Assembly (NCBI GenBank): GCA_905160935.1
Contig: CAJHZI010000767.1
Location: forward strand, 264,501 to 328,500
DNA: 64,000 nt
From: Enchytraeus crypticus
Lineage: Eukaryota; Annelida; Clitellata; Enchytraeida; Enchytraeidae
Direction of reading: 5' to 3'
The notes beneath the pieces were generated by a model that searched no databases, was not told where the DNA came from, and was given only the letters and a program-made list of their open reading frames with translations. Below, one piece after another: positions 1-10,200 of this stretch. Position numbers and translations under genes: made by a program. Position 1 is the first letter of the stretch. Each line of letters begins with the position of its first letter.

Positions 1-2514
1 AAGAAGATTCTCACAAGAACTCCTGCGATCATCATCGGTGTCTCGATGAACTCCAAGTAGAGCACAAGAAGCATCCAGAGAGGAAGACCGAGGCTTAATG
101 AGCGGAACCTGTAGAGTAATTATCTCGGTGTAAGCTGGTGTGGTAGCTTCAGCCACTCCGTCGATGCTGATGTTGGACTCAGAAGAGTCCTCAGTCTGGG
201 ACAAGAATGATGAAGAAGGGAGACAGGGCGGAAGGTCGTGTACTGGGGTGAGAGACAATTGAGTGGGTTTTGGTTTTTTAGCAAAATTGGTGAAACTATC
301 GCTGTTTGAGCTGATATGTTCTGAAGCGGTATAGGATAGCAGGCTGTTATTGCTATTGCCAAAGTTACTACTTCCACTGTTAACACTACGACAACTGCGG
401 TTGCTACCGAAGTCGATGTTACCACCAGAATTGGCCAAGCTGCTCTGGGGTGTAACGCAGCTGACAGCACTTTTCTCACAGCTTTCACTATAGCTGGGAT
501 TTGTTTCTGCTGAGTCATCAGAGAAACCCGTACCATAATAATCAAAGGTAGTGCAAGCGGTTGCAGACCTGGGAACTTCGCCGCTTTGAGAACTCACGAA
601 GAAATTTGCTGCTCTGTTGCTAAATTCCGTTTCTCCAGCGTTGCCTCGGGCAGCATCTGCGACATTTGTAAACATTGCAGCGTTATCTCTAGTACCTTCA
701 TCGCGCCCGCGTGAACTTCTACTGTTATGACTGACTTGCAAGGTTTTAACATAATTATCATCGTCATGGTCTATACTTTGAATTTGACTCCTTCCAGTAG
801 GTGCACTTTTTCTACTAATAGAATTATGATCGAGATCTTGGGAAGATATTTCAGGAAATGTGATAGCAATCGACGAATCGTTAGAACACGATCCGGCTAA
901 AGATGTATGAATGTTCGGGGTTAACTTGCTAGCACAACGCGTGTTTCTGCCGGTCAGACATGAAGATGTAGACAAACAGAGATTTAAATCAAATTTGACT
1001 CTGCCAGTATTAGCAGATGTATAACCAGAATGTAAGGATTCCACATTAGGGTTTTGAGCATTGGAATCACGATGGGTTGATCCGAATGCAGGAAGATCAC
1101 GTGTGGGTGTATTGCATTTTGGAATGAGTACGCAGCCGGAAGAGATAGCATCTGTGTGTGGAGAGCTTATCACAACATCTCTTGAAGAATTGAGAACTTT
1201 GAGCAATTCATTTTGATTTTGAGCAGTGGACCATATATACTGATTCGGTGAAGCGAACACAAAGTTTGATTTTGCAGTATTTGCTATTTTCATTGCTTCG
1301 AATTCTTTTTCATTATTGCTGTCTGGTTTAAGAGGTTCAAGTAGAGGAATAACAGATTCATTTGTATTGCCTTGGTCTTGTGCACTTCCTTCAGACTTGG
1401 TCTTATCAGAGGTACGAGTTTCTTCTTCATTACTTCGACTGTCTTGACTCTCTATTGTCCATCTATTTAAGGAGGTTTCTTCAGGTTTCGTTAATTCCAT
1501 GGAATCTAATTCCTCAAGTTTCGACGTAAGTTCTTCAATATTTCTCTGCATCCATAGACTTTGCTCCATTTGATCAGGATTTGACCCGCCAATGGACAAT
1601 TTATCAGACTCAGTAAAACTTCGATTCACTACTCCATCGTCATCTTCGTCATCTGTTTCGTTGTCCGTTTCAAATATAAAAACACCCTTACGACCTCCAT
1701 TTAATCGTTTACCTTGATCAACAGGAGTATTTTCTAGACTAGCTAAGGTTTCCAGGTGCATACAGTGAACACATTGCTTTGGGACTTCCAGGGAACGTCT
1801 TCGGAAACATTTTGGAATGTCAACACGCAGGAGGAAGTTTCGTTCCTTCTCAGAGGCGCTATTTTCACTTCCCGACCATTGGTCGGGATTTGGAACCTTC
1901 AGTAGTCTGGAGCCAGACCCGGTGGAAGAGGTTGGACTTCCGGCATCCCTTCCACTATCTCTGCCTGGAATAGTCTCGACGTCTTCGAATTCTGACAGCA
2001 ATAGCTCAACATCTTGCTCTGAATTTCTTGCCAAAGCTCCAGCATCAAAGCTAGATGATCGAACTTTTGGTAGAATAGGAACGTAGAGTCTAACCACTTC
2101 GACAGAATCGTCTTGATCAGCCTGTGGGAAGGTCCCACTAGGAGATGACGGCGGACCTGAGCCTAGGTGAATCGAGGAACCCTGACTGCTGTCAGAACCC
2201 ACCCGCTGTATCTGAAAAACTACCGACGAACTCGAATCAGTCAAGTGTTCATCACCGAAATCTCCTGAAATACCGTCCCAGCTTGGTCCAAGATTAACGA
2301 CACCATCGCCGCGTTGTTCGATGGTTGCGTCGAAGTGTTCGCTGCCGTAGGATATGGTGACTGACGGGGGCGGATCGGTGCTGCTGCCACTGGGAGAGAT
2401 AAGGCTAAGCTGAGGATCAGTTGTAGAAGATGTGGGACTAATCAAAAGTTTTCTGGTGTGATCGTCATTTGGGACTCTGTGAGGACTCCTGGGTCTTCTG
2501 AAGAATCGATTCAT
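1..2514 (-). CDS. Large first coding exon of a Ser-rich protein, rdgA/DGK-like N-terminus (partial)
   Basis: Reading the minus strand from the ATG at 2514 gives 838 codons without a stop, and the frame is still open at position 1, so the exon or its continuation lies outside the window. An in-frame TAG about 30 bases upstream (2542-2544) and a G at -3 support this start. The protein begins MNRFFRRPRSPHRV, is Ser/Asn/Asp-rich and apparently disordered, with an acidic patch at about residues 282-292. Three basic Ser-containing blocks stand out: RSSSFDAG (152-159), RRRSLEVPKQCVHC (238-251) and RSSSLDA (809-815). From memory these resemble the N-terminal extension of invertebrate eye-specific diacylglycerol kinases, which precedes the C1 and kinase domains; none of those domains is in the window. 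The R-x-S-x-[FL]-D pattern could be a phosphorylation or docking site (inference). An 838-codon frame in such AT-rich DNA is very unlikely by chance. Real coding exon: high confidence; family: about 0.4. Confidence 0.85.
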   Translation of the reverse strand, partial: MNRFFRRPRSPHRVPNDDHTRKLLISPTSSTTDPQLSLISPSGSSTDPPPSVTISYGSEHFDATIEQRGDGVVNLGPSWDGISGDFGDEHLTDSSSSVVFQIQRVGSDSSQGSSIHLGSGPPSSPSGTFPQADQDDSVEVVRLYVPILPKVRSSSFDAGALARNSEQDVELLLSEFEDVETIPGRDSGRDAGSPTSSTGSGSRLLKVPNPDQWSGSENSASEKERNFLLRVDIPKCFRRRSLEVPKQCVHCMHLETLASLENTPVDQGKRLNGGRKGVFIFETDNETDDEDDDGVVNRSFTESDKLSIGGSNPDQMEQSLWMQRNIEELTSKLEELDSMELTKPEETSLNRWTIESQDSRSNEEETRTSDKTKSEGSAQDQGNTNESVIPLLEPLKPDSNNEKEFEAMKIANTAKSNFVFASPNQYIWSTAQNQNELLKVLNSSRDVVISSPHTDAISSGCVLIPKCNTPTRDLPAFGSTHRDSNAQNPNVESLHSGYTSANTGRVKFDLNLCLSTSSCLTGRNTRCASKLTPNIHTSLAGSCSNDSSIAITFPEISSQDLDHNSISRKSAPTGRSQIQSIDHDDDNYVKTLQVSHNSRSSRGRDEGTRDNAAMFTNVADAARGNAGETEFSNRAANFFVSSQSGEVPRSATACTTFDYYGTGFSDDSAETNPSYSESCEKSAVSCVTPQSSLANSGGNIDFGSNRSCRSVNSGSSNFGNSNNSLLSYTASEHISSNSDSFTNFAKKPKPTQLSLTPVHDLPPCLPSSSFLSQTEDSSESNISIDGVAEATTPAYTEIITLQVPLIKPRSSSLDASCALLGVHRDTDDDRRSSCENLL

Positions 2515-2800
2515 TCCGCCGAGACAGTGTTCTTCACCAGGCTACGTTCTCTTTCGTTGTATTATTATGGTATGGTTACTTTTTTAATATGATCGCTAAT
2601 TTAGTAAATTACTTCAATCCTATATCCAATCAGATTTGCGTCCGGTAAATGCAACAATACCTCTATATGAAAAAATTATACATGTCTTACCTGAATTTTG
2701 AATTCTATAAATTTACAATATCATGTAACGTAGGGTGTTGTATTTTCGCATTTGCTTAAAATAAAATTTAAATATTTATTTTGAATCAAAATATATTCAA
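2515..2800 (-). other. Sequence just upstream of the 2514 start; 5'UTR or intron
   Basis: The minus strand upstream of the ATG has an in-frame stop at 2542-2544. A CGTAG at 2546-2542 could be a splice acceptor, but the preceding 30 bases are purine-rich and lack a polypyrimidine tract, so 5'UTR is as likely. I see no clear TATA box or initiator. Confidence 0.4.
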
Positions 2801-2977
2801 GAGGTCAGAGAAGGCAGAATGGAAGGAAATAGAGGCAGAGGCAGGACGAGATTAGGAATGTTAGATGATTTTAAGATCCACTCATAAGTGATAATGAAGA
2901 GGAAAGCGGAAGACAGAGAAGCGTGGTGGCGTTATATACCATGGACTTGCCAGTAGGCAGTGCACTAAGACAGAGAG

Positions 2978-2979
<2 letters not shown>
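2801..2979 (+). mobile_element. RTE-like LINE, 3' end fragment
   Basis: It contains the last codons (MLDDFKIH-type) and 3' tail of the LINE family best seen at 8399-9510, ending TGCCAGTAGGCAGTGCACTA. It passes directly into a (TA)n array. 5'-truncated, as usual for LINEs. Confidence 0.8.

Positions 2980-3051
<72 letters not shown>
2980..3051. repeat. (TA)n microsatellite
   Basis: About 36 TA units directly at the 3' end of the LINE fragment. Confidence 0.95.
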
Positions 3052-3053
<2 letters not shown>

Positions 3054-4090
3054 ATTCAATATAGAGTACTAGATTATATATAATCCAATTTTTTAATTTT
3101 CATCAGATTATATATAAATCTAATACAAATTTATTTTTAATTTTTAAATAATACTAATCTTTCTCATCCGTCTATCTTCTACGCTCCACTAGCTTTATTA
3201 GTTTGTTTTAAATGTTCTTTTTTGTACATTTACAAAAACCAGTATATATTCTCTGACTTATGACACAAATTGATATAAGGGTGACGGCTTTTAACACGTT
3301 AACCACAATGAGTTAAATATTTGTAGGAACCGATTTCCAGAGAATATGGCGAATATTAGCAGGGAGATTAAGGGTAAGTTTAAGGTGGACTGGGGTGGCA
3401 TGTCCCCATCTACGCTGCCAAGTGCCATACTCGTTGGGAATCTGTGCCCCCCCCAACAAGAGCATTCGTATAAATATATGAAATTACATCTTGTCTAGTT
3501 TTGAAATCATTTCACATTTAAAAGGTTTATCAACGGTAACAGCCGTTGTCTAAATTCTATTGAACAGACTTTATAGAGCATTTGTATAATTAAAAAAAAT
3601 TTCGTTGTGCATGAAAGTTGACTAATTTTATTGGTTTTTCAGAAATCAGTTCCCACCCCATCCGCCGATAAATTCTAAATCAGCCCATGAGAAAGATTTC
3701 AAATTTATGCACAAATAATGAGCTTATATAGTTGATAACTATTTCAAATTCTAAAATATACTGAAAAATTCCACGCGGCATTCGTAATCAGATTCTTCAA
3801 CTGTCGTATCGTTAAATATTATTTCGAATATTTTTATGAAACGTCTAAAATTATCAGAAATTGAAATCCGTCTGCTAGACTGAGAGTCTTTCGTAATGAT
3901 GTCGAGATACCGAGCTCAGCACGTGCTCAATGACTTATTATCTTCTCTTTTCTTCCTTCATTCTACATGTACGAAGATTAAAGAAGAGACTACCTATACA
4001 TGCGCATTATCTGGGGTTAAAATAGATGAAGACGCTTTTTAGCTTCAGTTCGTCAAATCACAAGAGAAATGAGAGAAAATACAGCGAAAC
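3052..4090. other. AT-rich sequence without a recognised gene
   Basis: There is no ORF of note. G- and C-rich patches at about 3390-3460 and 3650-3665 resemble ends of CAGTGG-type MITEs but have no matching partner. Confidence 0.4.
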
Positions 4091-4095
4091 AGAGG

Positions 4096-4233
4096 CAAAG
4101 AGAGAGAGAGAGAGAGAGGGGAGGAGAGAAATTGCTTGTGCGAAAGAAACAGATATTTGCATAAATTCTATAGAGGGTCAGAGAAATATATAACTACAGA
4201 GAGAGAGAGAGAGAGAACGCGAGAGAGAGAGAC

Positions 4234-4276
<43 letters not shown>

Positions 4277-4300
4277 GAGAGAGAGAGGAATGAAGAGAGA
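4096..4300. repeat. (GA)n-rich low-complexity tract
   Basis: Interrupted (AG)n/(GAGAGACA)n runs at 4099-4120 and 4198-4300. Confidence 0.9.
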
Positions 4301-4386
4301 GAGAGAGGAGTGAGCGAATTTTATATTAAATACATAAATAGGAACAGGAAGATAGAGAACGATATAGAAAAATAGTATATATGCAC

Positions 4387-4509
4387 GTGAGTGAGTGAGT
4401 GAGTGAGTGAGTGAGTGAGTGAGTGAGTGAGTGAGTGAGTGAGTGAGTGAGTGAGTGAGTGAGTGAGTGAGTGAGTGAGTGAGTGAGTGAGTGAGTGAGT
4501 GAGTGAGTG
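4387..4509. repeat. (GTGA)n tetranucleotide array
   Basis: About 30 uninterrupted GTGA units. The minus-strand frame of LTHS repeats is an artefact of the array. Confidence 0.95.
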
Positions 4510-4895
4510 ATAGTGTGTGTGTGTCTGAGTGTGTGAGAGAGCGAGAGAGAGAGAGAGAGAGGAGAGAGATAATAGAGAGACTTAGTTTTGCGTCCTTTAC
4601 CCTAATCCTAGGCTTTCGTATCTTGAAACTATAACATACTGAACAGGCGCAGTATAGCATCTTTTAACTAAAAAATTAGTACAACAAATCAAGTAAAGTA
4701 AGCAAAATAGTCATCAAGTAAATGGAGTTATGAGATCATTCAATCCTTTTCAATAAAATTCCATCTATTCATTAACCAAACGGTAACTGCGCATTAAATA
4801 AAGATGTCAACAGTTCCACCATATCTAAACCAAGCTACCCAACAGTTCCACTGAGAGATAATGCTATATTGTTTGTATTAAGTGATACTGACTGT
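4510..4895. other. (GA)n tail then unique AT-rich sequence
   Basis: Short (GA)n at 4538-4570, then no recognisable feature. Confidence 0.4.
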
Positions 4896-5158
4896 CCCTC
4901 AGTGACCGATCCATAGGGGCCAAGGGGACCATGCCTACCCCACCCCCCGAAATTTCTATGCATTTTTAACGTTGCTAACTTAGAAGAATTTAACATTCAG
5001 TTAATCTGCGACCAGTGGCGGATCCAGAGGGGGCCCAGGCTCGCCGATTATAGTCAATCATACACATAAAACAGGCTCCACTAACCGAAAGGGTTTCCCG
5101 TCAATAAAATGGTCCACAAAATTTTGCCCACCCCAACAAATTCCTGATCCGCTCCTGT
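4896..5158. mobile_element. hAT-like MITE remnants (CAGTGGCGGATCCA end)
   Basis: CAGTGGCGGATCCAG at about 5012 followed by G-rich sequence, and a C-rich stretch ending GATCCGCTCCTGTTG near 5158, form imperfect inverted ends about 147 bp apart. A related end, CAGTGACCGATCCATAGGGG, is at 4900. Such ends are known from hAT-type MITEs. No 8-bp duplication could be confirmed. Confidence 0.45.
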
Positions 5159-5727
5159 TGTCCATTGATTATAACTTATTATCAGCAATCCAAAAACCCT
5201 TTCAATGAACGCAATGAGATAATATTTATACTTACGTCATTAGCGATTACAATTAATATAGTAGGCCTATGCATAAAACTTTTGCGAGAGAGTAGAATTG
5301 CTTTACTGACTGAACTTTCTTGCGTGAAAGATAGTCAAAGGAAGTACCGTATGGACGCCTGACACCTCGGTTTCTGACTCGGTTGGACGGATCCTAAATT
5401 GTGATGTCTCTCCCACTACCTTAATAGCAACATAGCAGTAGGCGTTAGCCAACTGCCTAACATGTGCAAGAACCATGTGCGTCTAACTCGTCAATTAGAA
5501 TAATTGTTGAGATGGGCACTGTAGTAGTCTGTTTATCTCAAAGATTGGAAAATTTCTAAATTAGACAATTCTGGACTTTACAATTCCGGATTCTAACAAT
5601 ATCCGAGTAGAGAATCATCCCAATACTAATGTCCCTTCGATCTATTACCGTTACTTAAAACTATCGGTAACCTATAAATTGTGGAGATTGTTTTACTACA
5701 GTAAATTCAAAATTGATAAATATTAAT
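5159..5727. other. Unique AT-rich sequence
   Basis: Small open frames only, with no motif or codon pattern suggesting a gene. Confidence 0.4.
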
Positions 5728-6175
5728 AAAGATAGTGAAAACTTTGGTTTGGACCACGCTATTATAAGGATGTTAAACATGGACCTTAAGGAAGGAAGAT
5801 ATTAGGAAACTAGAGGCATTGGACATGTGGATATGGAGAAGAATGGAAAGGATTAGCTGGACTCAAAAGGGGTTACAAATGAGGACGTTCTGGAGAACGT
5901 TGTTGGTATGGACAGACAGTTGAAAAATGTATTAAGAAATAGGAAGAAGAGTTGGATAGGACACATTCTAAGGGGAAGGTCTATTAAAAGCGATCATAGA
6001 AGGTAGAATGGAAGAAAATAGAGGCAGCGGCAGGCCGAGATAAGGTATGTTAGATGATTTAAAGACCCACTCATATGTGGACATGAAGAGGAAGGAAAGC
6101 GTAAGACAGAGAAGAGTGGAGGCGTTATATACCAAGGACCTGCTAGTAGGCAATGCACTAAAAGAGAGAGAGATA
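5728..6175 (+). mobile_element. RTE-like LINE, C-terminal ORF2 and 3' tail, 5'-truncated
   Basis: It starts at codons for KIVKTLVWTT and continues through TWTLRKEDIRKLEAL, WIWRRMERISW and the GRMEENR...RPR region to a tail reading GGCAATGCACTAAAAGAGAG. It is nearly collinear with 9076-9510. Stops interrupt it at the LLYGCET position and after RPR, so it is not functional. Confidence 0.88.
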
Positions 6176-6711
6176 TACAAAATTAGTTTAATATATTTAA
6201 TAATATTATTGACGTTAACTATCTAGCACAATACTGAAAATAACGTCAAAACGGAAATTAGTTAATTTCAAAAATATCGAACTTCGACTAAAACATTATT
6301 CAAACTTTCTACATCCAATAGGCCTATTTACATGTGCCTGAAGCGTAACACCTAAATACTTAATCTCAGAAAAAATGTTGAAGTTGCTACATTATATCCA
6401 TCTATCATCAAGCTGACAGCCTATGCATACATCAGTTCGCACCTGGAGCCGATTCTGTTGTTAACAAGACATGTTAAGGTAAGACATAAGCCTCTTCCAC
6501 AGACTGACTTACTGCCTTACTCTCCATTCAGCTTTACTCTATGATATGCAGAATATCCAGAAGACTAAGACAGTGCGCCAGGGCGCCACGACAGCGCTTC
6601 TCCTAATCGTAGTTGAGTTAGATCGACGATAGCAGTTTGGCGAATACTACAGGCGTTCGGGAAAGAGGGATGCTAAACAATGTTACCATGCTTTGATTTT
6701 TCCTTAAAATA
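6176..6711. other. Unique sequence
   Basis: No gene or repeat recognised between the LINE fragment and the mariner-like element. Confidence 0.4.
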
Positions 6712-7458
6712 CAGGGTGAGTAAAAAAAATGATAACACCTGAAAAAAGTTTGAATATCTCAGGCTATTGCTAATATTTTATAATAAAACTTTTACCAATT
6801 ACTAAAGGACTAATTTCTGATGGGGTAGCCAATTTTCATCCATTTTGGTACATAGATAGGCCAGTTATGCAAGTTTCAGCAGAGCAACCCCCCATTTTTA
6901 CCTAAAAATGGCGTAAAGCACCTCCTGCAGTACTGTCTTGTTTTTAGGCTTCGGCTGGTGTTTCCCATAGTGATGCAGCATGGTTCCCCAGATATGGTAA
7001 TCCAGAGGATTATGATCGGGTGAGTTTGGAGGCCATTCATTCTTCTTGATGAAATCCGGGTTTCTCTCGCTGATCCTTTCCTGTGCATGACGAGATGCAT
7101 CAGCCGGAGCACCATTCTGCTCAAAGATGACACCATTTGGTAGAAGAGCATGGCAATCATCAAACACCTCCGGAAGCAAAGTACTGACGTAATACTGAGA
7201 GTTCACCCTTACCTTCTCGTCAATGAAGTGCAATCTTCCCCTACCGTTGTAGCAAACGCCATTTTAAGGTAAAAATAGGGTTGCTCTGCTGAAAATTGCA
7301 TAACTGGACAATCTATGCACCAAAATGGATGAAAATTGGCCACCCCATCAGAAATTAGTTCCTTATTAACTAACTGGTAAAAGTCTTATTTGAAAATATT
7401 AACAATAGCCTGAGATATTCAAACTTTTTGCAGGTGTTATCTTTTTTAACTCACCCTG
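6712..7458 (-). mobile_element. Mariner-like DNA transposon with long TIRs and TA duplication
   Basis: The ends CAGGGTGAGT and ACTCACCCTG are inverted and bounded by TA on both sides (6710-6711, 7459-7460). Similarity between the ends extends inward about 180-190 bases each side (about 6712-6900 and 7260-7458), unusually long for a mariner. The interior carries only the C-terminal part of a transposase. It is a deletion derivative and could move only with help from a full-length relative. Confidence 0.88.
6898..7233 (-). pseudogene. Mariner-type transposase, C-terminal fragment
   Basis: A 111-residue frame shows YYVSTLLPEVFDD, FEQNGAPADASRHAQ, NEWPPNSPDHNPLDYHIWG and PKPKNKTVLQEVLYAIF. These are the second and third catalytic regions of mariner-family DDE transposases. 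The N-terminal helix-turn-helix region and the first Asp region are missing. The usual EQDGAPAH reads EQNGAPAD, so the second catalytic Asp is Asn and the following His is Asp; the third Asp (SPDHNPLDY) is present. Not active. Confidence 0.85.
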
Positions 7459-7459
7459 T

Positions 7460-7460
<1 letters not shown>

Positions 7461-7516
<56 letters not shown>
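7461..7516. repeat. (TA)n microsatellite at the mariner right end
   Basis: It begins two bases after the element's TA duplication. Confidence 0.9.
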
Positions 7517-7517
<1 letters not shown>

Positions 7518-7585
7518 GATTAATATGTATAATTTATATATAGTGATTTATTAATGTGAATTATATTTAGTGAATTATATATACT

Positions 7586-7713
7586 GACAAAGTCGGTAAG
7601 ATACGATACGATATAAGATGCGGATCAGCGTGTGCGGGGTTCGAATCCTGGGCTCGTTCGTCACACTGATATCGCTTTCGAGTGACGAAACTTACTCTAG
7701 CCTTAGCTTTTTA
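7586..7713 (+). mobile_element. SINE-A copy (tRNA-derived)
   Basis: It has AAGTCGGTAAGATAC, CGGATCAG, a B box GGGTTCGAATCCTGG, ATCGCTTTCGAGTGA and CCTTAGCTTTTT in the family order. The 5' head is incomplete. Confidence 0.85.
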
Positions 7714-7739
7714 GATGTATATATATGTACATATATATA

Positions 7740-7823
<84 letters not shown>
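7714..7823. repeat. (TA)n/(TATATG)n array
   Basis: Interrupted TA arrays directly following the SINE-A copy. Confidence 0.9.
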
Positions 7824-7826
<3 letters not shown>

Positions 7827-7929
7827 CTGACTTAAAGCCGCTTTAGCACTTGAAGAAACCGACATAGGGAGGAAGATGAAAATATCATGATTGTAACTGT
7901 AGGAATTAGAAAACATCGTTGTTGATTTA

Positions 7930-8250
7930 TTATTATTATTATGCTAATATTACAATTCTGTTACAATTATTTTTATAATATTATTCTATTACTGTTAATG
8001 TTATTATTCTAATATTAATATTCAATTATTACTATTCTAATATTACTATTCTATCTCTTTTTGATTGATTGATTGATTTATTATTATTATTACTATTACT
8101 TTGTTACATATTATTAATTACCATTACTATTATTATTATCATTGATATTATTATTAAATTTATAATTTCTATTATGTTAATATTAATACTACTGTTATTT
8201 AGTAATATTACACTAATTGCTATTCTTACTATTGTACTATTATTACTGTT
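7930..8250. repeat. (ATT)n/(TTA)n-rich low-complexity region
   Basis: Degenerate ATT/TTA trinucleotides. The Leu/Ile-rich frame through it is not a gene. Confidence 0.7.
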
Positions 8251-8253
8251 AGT

Positions 8254-8387
8254 TATTTCTCCAGTCAATTGCTATTCTTTTTAAGAAATTCATCATCGTT
8301 ATCCAATCAATCCTGTCAAAGGCCTTCTCGAAGTCTATAAAGCATACAAAAACGTCATTTTCATATTCTAAGCTTCTTTCGCAAAGA
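8254..8387 (-). mobile_element. Inverted duplicate of the 5' part of the adjacent LINE
   Basis: About 134 bases are the reverse complement of 8399-8532 with only a handful of mismatches. Its minus-strand frame reads CFIDFEKAFDRIDWITMM, closer to the expected LINE sequence than the plus-strand arm, which has Val for the Ala of EKAFDR. The arms are separated by 11 bases. Confidence 0.92.
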
Positions 8388-8398
8388 GTAATGCGGGT

Positions 8399-9510
8399 TC
8401 TTTGCGAAAGAAGCTTAGAATATGGAAATGACGTTTTTGTATGCTTTGTAGACTTCGAGAAGGTCTTTGACAGGATTGATTGGATAACGATGATGAATAT
8501 CTTAAAAAGAATAGGAATTGACTGGAGAGATAGAAGACTAATTTTGAACTTGTACATGAATCAAAGAGCCGTAATCAAAATCCAACAGGAATACTCAGAA
8601 GAAGGTGAAATAGGACGAGGAGTAAGAGAAGGTTGTAGCATTTCGCCGCTGCTGTTTAACATTTACGCTGAGGCAGTGGTGGAGGAAGCCATGGAAGACT
8701 TGGAAGGAGGAATAAAAGTAGAAGGGAATTTGTTACAAGATGTACGTTTTGCAGGTGACCAAGGAATGGTAGCGGGCAGCGAGATTGGATTGCAGAAGAT
8801 AATGGATAGGCTGAATGATACGGCCCTAAGATATGGCATGAAGATTAATATAAAAAAGACCAAGGTTATGAGAGTGTCCAATAATAAAGGTGAAGTTAAT
8901 ATCACAATAAATGTTACGAAATTGGAACAGGTAAGGAGTTTCAAATATTTGGGTCATACTACAACCGATGATGGGAAATGTGAGACAGAAATATGCAGTA
9001 GGATTGCACAAACAAAAGCGGCCTTTGGTAGTAGAAAAGAACTATTAAGAAAAAGCATAAAGAAAGACACAAAGATAAAGATAGTGAAAACTTTGGTTTG
9101 GACCACGCTATTGTATGGATGTGAAACATGGACCTTAAGGAAGGAAGATATTAGGAAACTGGAGGCATTGGAAATGTGGATTTGGAGAAGAGTGGAGAGG
9201 ATTAGCTGGACTCAAAAAATTACAATGGGGAAGTCCTGGAGAGAGTTGGCACAGATAGACAGTTGATAAATGTATTAAGAAATAGGAAGAAGAGATGAAT
9301 AGGACACATTCTAAGGGGGAAGGTCTATTAAAGGAGGTCATAGAAGGTAGAATGGAAGGAAAAAGAGGCAGGGGCAGGCCGAGATAAGGTATGTTAGATG
9401 ATTTAAAGACCCACTCATATGTGGAAATGGAGAGGAAGGCGGAAGACAGAGAAGAGTGTAGGCGTTATGTACCATGGACCTGCCAGTAGGCAGTGCACTA
9501 AAAGAGAGTT
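8399..9510 (+). mobile_element. RTE-like LINE, reverse transcriptase half and 3' tail
   Basis: The frame 8391-9266 encodes about 290 residues of reverse transcriptase: CFVDFEKVFDRIDW, the GVREGCSISPLLFNIYAEAV block, INIKKTKVM, SFKYLGHTTTDDGK, LLYGCETWTLRKEDIRKLEA and WIWRRVERISWTQ. These are typical of RTE-like endonuclease/reverse transcriptase LINEs. The catalytic FADD reads FAGD, which should abolish activity. After 9266 the frame is broken, but homology continues (GRMEGKRGRGRPR, LDDLKTHSYVEM) to the tail CCAGTAGGCAGTGCACTAAA. The 5' endonuclease half is missing. Coding is degenerate but only mildly diverged from the 5.7 kb copy. Confidence 0.92.
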
Positions 9511-9511
9511 A

Positions 9512-10060
9512 TTTCTAAGCATTTCTTACTTTATTATAGGGCCTAATAGCGATATAATACAATTTTCTCAATATTTTATTAACTAATAAAATGAAGACAC
9601 TGATAATTAATTACTCTTAGACACTAATTAATTACTCTAAGATACTCAATTAATTACTCTTAGTCAAATTTATGACTACAATATAAGTGGCCTTCAAGCT
9701 GTGCCAGAACATACAAAACTACCACAGAATGCTAGTTACTATATAATTCCAACTTTACTGTTGTTCTGTCAGTTATCGTTTGAGTTAATATTCAATGATG
9801 AGAAATTTTGCATTCTTTGGGTTCTTGAATTTGGTAGAATTTAAGAAATTTTAATGTCTGCCAATGTTAAAAGGCTTTTCTTCTTTCATTAAAATTTTTT
9901 CTCATTTATTGCTCTTCCTGTATATTTACTTTATAAATATTTTTCATTAAGTTTTTGCAGAAAGCTGCACATACAGTATACATGTACTGTACTTGCATAC
10001 AGTATATTAAATTTACAAAGTTTGAATTGCTTTTAGACGATGCTTAATGTATATGAGTGA
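9512..10060. other. AT-rich sequence, no gene
   Basis: Short repeated TAATTACTCTTAGACAC words at about 9600-9665; otherwise unremarkable. Confidence 0.4.
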
Positions 10061-10200
10061 GGGCTAAGCCAAAGAGCCGGTGGCAAGTTGGCTTGTTTTT
10101 CGACAGCTGATCAGTAGAAGCAGGATTCAAATCCAGTGCCCTCCCCGTCACTGGCATACTATCGAACAAGAAGCTGGCTTTAAACTTGACTTTAGCTTTA
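10061..10200 (+). mobile_element. SINE-A2 copy
   Basis: CCGGTGGCAAGTTGGC (A-box-like), GGATTCAAATCCAG (B box), CCGTCACTGGCATACTATCG and CTTTAAACTTGACTTTAGC match the 59.8 kb copy in order. Confidence 0.75.

Noticed and set aside
120-545. 141-codon minus-strand frame
   Set aside because: Shadow of the 838-codon frame and begins at a non-ATG codon.
4178-4660. 160-codon frame of LTHS repeats, and its counterpart at 56219-56527
   Set aside because: Translations of (GTGA)n and (GA)n arrays; the array explains every residue.
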